Shown here in pieces: positions 14,563 to 17,196 of a DNA stretch of 17,196 bases. How positions within the stretch are numbered: position 1 is the stretch's first letter; each line of letters starts with the position of its first letter. This DNA comes from an uncultured Opitutia bacterium (lineage in GTDB: Bacteria; Verrucomicrobiota; Verrucomicrobiia; Opitutales; UBA953). Both the position numbers and the translations under genes were made by a program. The stretch is from NCBI GenBank assembly GCA_937874455.1, contig CALNBE010000019.1, positions 1-17,196 of the forward strand, in the 5' to 3' direction. The notes under the pieces were generated by a model. The model was not told the origin of the DNA and did no database searches. It was given only the letters and a program-made list of their open reading frames with translations.

Positions 14563-15927
14563 CTACACGTCCAGATCCGGCCACTGCACGAGTTTCCGGT
14601 GCAGGGTGCGGCGGGAAATTCCCATCAGTTCCGCCGCCTTGGTGCGGTTTCCTCTGGCTTCGATGAGGGCCTGGCGCAGCAAGCGCTTTTCGTTTTCCTC
14701 CCTGGACAACGGGCTTTTGGGCGACGGCACCGCAGCCGCGCCGACGCTGACCTGCGACTCGTGAAAGCGCCGGTCGAGATCGTACTCGTCGATCTCCATC
14801 CCGTGGCGCATCACCACCAGGTTTTCGCACAGATTGCGCAGCTCCCGAATGTTGCCCGGCCAGGCATAGGCCGCGAGCAATTGCTCCGCTCCGGGTTTCA
14901 GCCGGGGCGCGGCGAGGTGGTTTTCCTCCGCGAAAAATTGCAAATAATGGTGCAGCAGCAAAGGCACGTCCTCGGGCCGGGCGCGCAGCGGCGGCAGCGT
15001 GATTTGCACCACGCTAAGGCGGTAGAACAAATCCTCCCGGAAAGTGCCCTTGGCCACCATTTCCTCCAAGTTTTTGTTGGTCGCGCAAACCAACCGCACA
15101 TCGAGCGGGATGGACTTGCTGGAGCCGAGCCGTTCCACGGCGCGCGTTTCGAGGAAGCGCAGCAGTTTCACCTGGGTGGTGGCGTCGATCTCCCCGATCT
15201 CGTCGAGAAAAAGCGTGCCGCCGTCCGCCGACTCAAATCGCCCGATGCGCCTTTCCGTTGCGCCAGTGAACGCGCCTTTTTCATAACCGAACAATTCGCT
15301 CTCCAGCAAGTTCGCCGGGAGCGCGGCGCAATGCACCGGGACAAACGCCCCGCCCGACCGCTGGCTGTTCTGGTGAATCATCTGCGCAAACAATTCCTTG
15401 CCGGTGCCGGTCTCGCCGAGGAGCAAAACGGTGGCCTTCGACTGCGCCACCTGGCGCACCTGCTCCACCACCCGGGTCAGCGCGCCGCTGTTGCCGATGA
15501 TGCCCGCCAGATTGAATTTCTGGTCGAGGCGCTGGTGCAACACCTTGTTTTCCTCCTCGACTTTGCGACTCTTGAGCGCGCGCTGGATCACCAACTCCAG
15601 CTTTTCCAAATTGATCGGCTTGGTGAGAAAATCGTACGCGCCGCGCCGCATCGCCTCGACCGCCGTCTCCACGTTGCCGTAGGCGGTCATCATGATGCAA
15701 ACAGGCCGGTTGGGCAGCGTCAGCGCCCGGTCGATCACGCTCAGGCCGGATTTCCCCGCCATCCGCAAATCGGTGAGCACGATGTCAAACTGCTCCACCT
15801 CCATCAACCGGAAGGCTTCCTCGGCGTCGCGGGCCATGAACAATTCATACGTCCCCTCCAGCGCGGCGCGCAGGCCTTCGCGGGTGTTCTTTTCGTCGTC
15901 AACGATGAGGATGGTGGGCAGAGCCAT
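14563..15927 (-). CDS. NtrC-family sigma-54-dependent response regulator
   Basis: 454 residues with the full three-domain layout. The receiver domain (1-120) has the acidic pocket Asp10/Asp11, phosphoacceptor Asp53 (LTDLRM), Thr81 and Lys103 (LTKP). The AAA+ domain (about 135-375) has Walker A GETGTGKE at 171-178, the sigma-54-contacting GAFTGA at 218-223, Walker B GGTLFLDEIGEI at 236-247 and an arginine-finger region (TFREDLFYRL). The C-terminal Fis-type helix-turn-helix covers about 412-448 (ARGNRTKAAELMGISRRTLHRKL). All key residues look intact, so it should activate sigma-54 promoters when phosphorylated. No partner histidine kinase lies in the window, so its signal is unknown. No Shine-Dalgarno sequence before the ATG. 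Confidence 0.95.
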   Translation of the reverse strand: MALPTILIVDDEKNTREGLRAALEGTYELFMARDAEEAFRLMEVEQFDIVLTDLRMAGKSGLSVIDRALTLPNRPVCIMMTAYGNVETAVEAMRRGAYDFLTKPINLEKLELVIQRALKSRKVEEENKVLHQRLDQKFNLAGIIGNSGALTRVVEQVRQVAQSKATVLLLGETGTGKELFAQMIHQNSQRSGGAFVPVHCAALPANLLESELFGYEKGAFTGATERRIGRFESADGGTLFLDEIGEIDATTQVKLLRFLETRAVERLGSSKSIPLDVRLVCATNKNLEEMVAKGTFREDLFYRLSVVQITLPPLRARPEDVPLLLHHYLQFFAEENHLAAPRLKPGAEQLLAAYAWPGNIRELRNLCENLVVMRHGMEIDEYDLDRRFHESQVSVGAAAVPSPKSPLSREENEKRLLRQALIEARGNRTKAAELMGISRRTLHRKLVQWPDLDV

Positions 15928-15935
15928 GGCGGAAA

Positions 15936-16148
15936 ATGCAGGAAGGAAAAACGCGGCCCGGCGATCCTCTCGCCGGACACAGGAAAGACCTTTTAAAGGA
16001 AATTCCTTCCCCGCAAAGCTTTTCCACGCACCGGGCCATTTCCTTTGCAGAGCTTTCCCATGACCGTGAAAATTTTTCCGAATGGCTGGAGGGCTGGACC
16101 ATCGGCAAGCCGATCATCGAACTCCTGCATATCGACGGCACGGTTTAA
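15936..16148 (+). CDS. Weak candidate small plus-strand gene
   Basis: 70 codons from an ATG to TAA. The second half (FSEWLEGWTIGKPIIELLHI, then DGTV) looks protein-like and uses mostly G/C third positions, while the first half does not. The start lies eight bases from the divergent response-regulator start, which leaves no room for a promoter except inside that gene. The stop is followed by hairpins and a plus-strand terminator-like structure. No family recognised. It may be a small gene, the remnant of one, or chance. Confidence 0.2.
   Translation: MQEGKTRPGDPLAGHRKDLLKEIPSPQSFSTHRAISFAELSHDRENFSEWLEGWTIGKPIIELLHIDGTV
15947..15976 (-). terminator. Terminator-like hairpin just before the response regulator
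   Basis: There is a perfect 7-bp stem (15958-15964 with 15970-15976) with a 5-base loop. On the minus strand six bases (GCCGCG) follow and then five T residues (complement of 15947-15951). It would stop transcripts arriving from the hemA side, or act as an attenuator. The gap between stem and T run is longer than ideal. Confidence 0.4.
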
Positions 16149-16164
16149 CCGCCCTCCCGGGCCC

Positions 16165-16238
16165 ATCCGGGAAAATGGGTGCCAGAACCAAGGGTATTTA
16201 GGCGGATTTTGCCTCCTGCTCCTATCCGGGAAAATGGG
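16165..16238. repeat. Two direct copies of ATCCGGGAAAATGGG
   Basis: Exact 15-base copies lie at 16165-16179 and 16224-16238, start-to-start distance 59 bases. A shorter 10-base match (CCGGGAAAAT) lies at 16442-16451. The two full copies each form most of a small hairpin whose outer stem differs in sequence. Confidence 0.85.
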
Positions 16239-16261
16239 GAGCGCGCGCATCTTGCGTGCGT

Positions 16262-16288
16262 CCGTTTGGCATCCTGCCAAACGGTTTT
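16262..16288 (+). terminator. Terminator-like hairpin, plus strand
   Basis: A perfect stem CCGTTTGGCA/TGCCAAACGG with a 3-base loop (TCC) is followed by four T residues on the plus strand. The minus-strand side has no T run. Short U tract, so moderate support only. Confidence 0.45.
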
Positions 16289-16294
16289 GGAGCG

Positions 16295-16310
16295 GCCTTA
16301 ATTTTAAGGC
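16295..16310. repeat. Near-palindrome GCCTTAA-TT-TTAAGGC
   Basis: Seven-base inverted arms are separated by TT, ten bases past the preceding hairpin. The spacer is too short for a normal RNA hairpin loop without opening the inner pairs, so a protein-binding site is equally possible. Confidence 0.5.
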
Positions 16311-16518
16311 AAGGATGGCCACCCAAATGCCGCCCGATTCCCTTTCCCCCGGAGAAAAATGCGGCAAAATCACTCGTTGGATTCTCGTGCCGGCAAGGGA
16401 ACCGCCGCGTTCGCTACGCCCACGCGGGCGGCACATGCTCCCCGGGAAAATTACCTGCGCTGCGGGAAGCGTCTTTTCCATTTCCTCCGCGTGATTGCCC
16501 GCAGCCCCGCAGCAACAT

Positions 16519-17196
16519 TCACGCCGTTTCGCCCCGCCAAAGTCTTTCCCACAATTGCGCCGCGCGCTGGGAGAGAATGCCCCGGGCCTTTTCCACTTCG
16601 GCCAGCCGGTGCCGGAGGTTTTCGTTGGCGATGGCCGAAAGGTCGTCGAGATTGTAAAGGTAAACGCCGGGCAGCGTCGCCGCCTCCGGAGGAAAATTGC
16701 GGGGCAGTCCCAGATCGATGAGAAACAGCGGCTCGCCGCGTCGCGCCGCCACCGCCCGGTGGAGCGTCTCCAGATCGACCAGCGGCTCGCGCACGGTGGC
16801 CGAGCCGACCAAAATGTCATGCCGCTCCAGCGTCCCCCGCGCCGCCGCCAGTTCCACCGCCCCGCCGCCGATTTCCCCCGCGAGCGCCCGGGCCTTGTCA
16901 AAGGTCCGGCTGGCCACGGTGAGTCCGCCCGCGCCGCGCGAGGCAAAGGATTGGGCGGTTTTCCTTCCCACTTCGCCAGTGCCGAGCACCAGCACGCGGG
17001 TCGCGCCGAGTTCGCCGAAAATCCGGGTGGCCAGCTCCACCGCCACATTGCCGATGCTCACCTGGCCCTGGCCGATGCCGGTGTTGGTCCGCACCCAGGC
17101 CGCGGCCTGAAAGCTTTTTTGGAAAGTCCGGTTGAGCACCGCTCCGGTCGTCTGCCGGGCCAGCGCCGCCGCATAGGCGTCCTTCACCTGGCCGAG
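16519..17196 (-). CDS. hemA: Glutamyl-tRNA reductase, C-terminal part; 5' end beyond window
   Basis: 225 residues are visible, in frame to the right edge. HemA reduces glutamyl-tRNA with NADPH to glutamate-1-semialdehyde, the first step of C5 tetrapyrrole synthesis. The visible part begins at LGQVKDAY, a conserved point near residue 115-120 of the E. coli enzyme. It continues through FQKSFQAAAWVRTNTGIGQG and the NADPH domain (RVLVLGTGEVGRKTA, then LTVASRTFDKA). LFLIDLGLPRNFPPE and VYLYNLDDLSAIANENL are also family blocks. The catalytic Cys domain lies outside the window. The protein stops after the long linker helix (AAQLWERLWRGETA), about where the dimerisation domain of roughly 80-100 residues normally begins, so the full protein would be about 340 residues. 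Confidence 0.93.
   Translation of the reverse strand, partial: LGQVKDAYAAALARQTTGAVLNRTFQKSFQAAAWVRTNTGIGQGQVSIGNVAVELATRIFGELGATRVLVLGTGEVGRKTAQSFASRGAGGLTVASRTFDKARALAGEIGGGAVELAAARGTLERHDILVGSATVREPLVDLETLHRAVAARRGEPLFLIDLGLPRNFPPEAATLPGVYLYNLDDLSAIANENLRHRLAEVEKARGILSQRAAQLWERLWRGETA

Larger units (their letters stand above)
16160..16288 (+). ncRNA. Candidate structured RNA: hairpin array ending in a terminator-like stem
   Basis: Four hairpins follow one another here. Two (CCCAT/ATGGG at 16162-16179 and GCTCCTAT/ATGGG-AGC at 16218-16242, one bulge) share the 8-base loop CCGGGAAA. The third pairs 16242-16249 with 16253-16260. The fourth is a perfect 10-bp stem (16262-16271 with 16275-16284) followed by TTTT. 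The unpaired-looking positions are G.U wobbles only if the plus strand is transcribed, which is why the plus strand is preferred. I recognise no known RNA family, and its 5' end is not defined. Confidence 0.35.
427..16490. repeat. Dispersed 10-mer family GCGGAGGAAA (15 exact copies)
   Basis: Exact copies with the motif on the plus strand start at 4190, 5662, 7370, 9286, 11573 and 13801. Copies with it on the minus strand (TTTCCTCCGC on plus) start at 427, 7489, 12384, 12672, 13177, 13316, 14516, 14922 and 16481. One-mismatch copies include 2516, 2692, 4545, 5888, 8429, 10487, 10724, 12365, 13662 and 16686. Eleven exact copies are in genes and four between genes. The count is by eye and may miss a few. 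Confidence 0.85.
15928..16518. other. Gene-poor interval between hemA and the response regulator
   Basis: About 590 bases without a convincing gene. From left to right it holds the terminator-like hairpin at 15958-15976, a near-palindrome AAGGAAATTCCTT close to 15995-16007, one weak plus-strand reading frame ending at 16148, five closely spaced hairpins between about 16160 and 16310 (two around the same loop), and one exact GCGGAGGAAA copy at 16481-16490. The minus frame 15993-16481 is open but its Arg/Pro/Gly-rich product looks non-coding. I found no sigma-70 or sigma-54 promoter I would defend. Confidence 0.7.

Noticed and set aside
14599..15996. 465-codon open frame on the plus strand opposite the response regulator
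   Set aside because: A product of high GC codon bias: it mirrors a gene with intact receiver, AAA+ and HTH motifs and has no recognisable domain itself.
16165..16451. CRISPR-like array from the ATCCGGGAAAATGGG repeats
   Set aside because: Only two full copies, the repeat is short, no third regularly spaced unit, and no cas genes; the copies are better explained as loops of hairpins.
15993..16481. Minus-strand frame after hemA starting at an ATG preceded by GGAGGAA
   Set aside because: The SD-like bases are only two bases from the ATG and are part of the repeated 10-mer. The product is Arg/Pro/Gly-rich and does not resemble the missing HemA domain or anything else known to me.

Overview
The window reads as chromosomal, GC-rich DNA from a Gram-negative bacterium of the PVC group, most likely a Verrucomicrobiota. 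This is inferred from gene content. There is a BamA/OmpH outer-membrane assembly pair. There is also a secreted Gfo/Idh/MocA dehydrogenase, a DUF1080 (3-keto-disaccharide hydrolase type) lipoprotein and a Tat-exported sugar isomerase-like TIM barrel, a combination common in that group. A HAF-repeat secreted protein is also present. No 16S gene is in the window, so the assignment is tentative. Every confident gene is on the minus strand, so the layout is best read from high to low coordinates.

From right to left: (1) the C-terminal part of glutamyl-tRNA reductase HemA, running off the right edge and apparently ending without the usual dimerisation domain; (2) a 590-base interval with no convincing gene but with a run of hairpins, two of them presenting the same loop sequence; (3) an NtrC-type sigma-54 response regulator; (4) a tightly packed group of a small secreted protein, the 16S rRNA methyltransferase RsmG and a gamma-carbonic-anhydrase-like hexapeptide protein; (5) a three-gene exported sugar-catabolism operon (TIM barrel, DUF1080 lipoprotein, Gfo/Idh/MocA oxidoreductase) closed by a clear terminator; (6) a phytase-esterase-like lipoprotein; (7) rplU-rpmA with a terminator; (8) a HAF-repeat protein and an orphan PstS-like binding protein; (9) tRNA-Gly(GCC) with its own terminator; (10) dnaB, bamA and ompH, in which dnaB and bamA overlap.

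The strongest unexplained signal is a 10-mer, GCGGAGGAAA, found in 15 exact copies (counted by eye, both strands) plus about ten one-mismatch copies. Chance expectation is well below one. It occurs in both orientations, inside and between genes, and in at least four reading frames, so it looks like a DNA-level signal such as an uptake or chromosome-organisation motif. It contains a perfect Shine-Dalgarno core, yet most gene starts here have no Shine-Dalgarno sequence. The second signal is the hairpin array between hemA and the response regulator, whose wobble pairs favour a plus-strand RNA.
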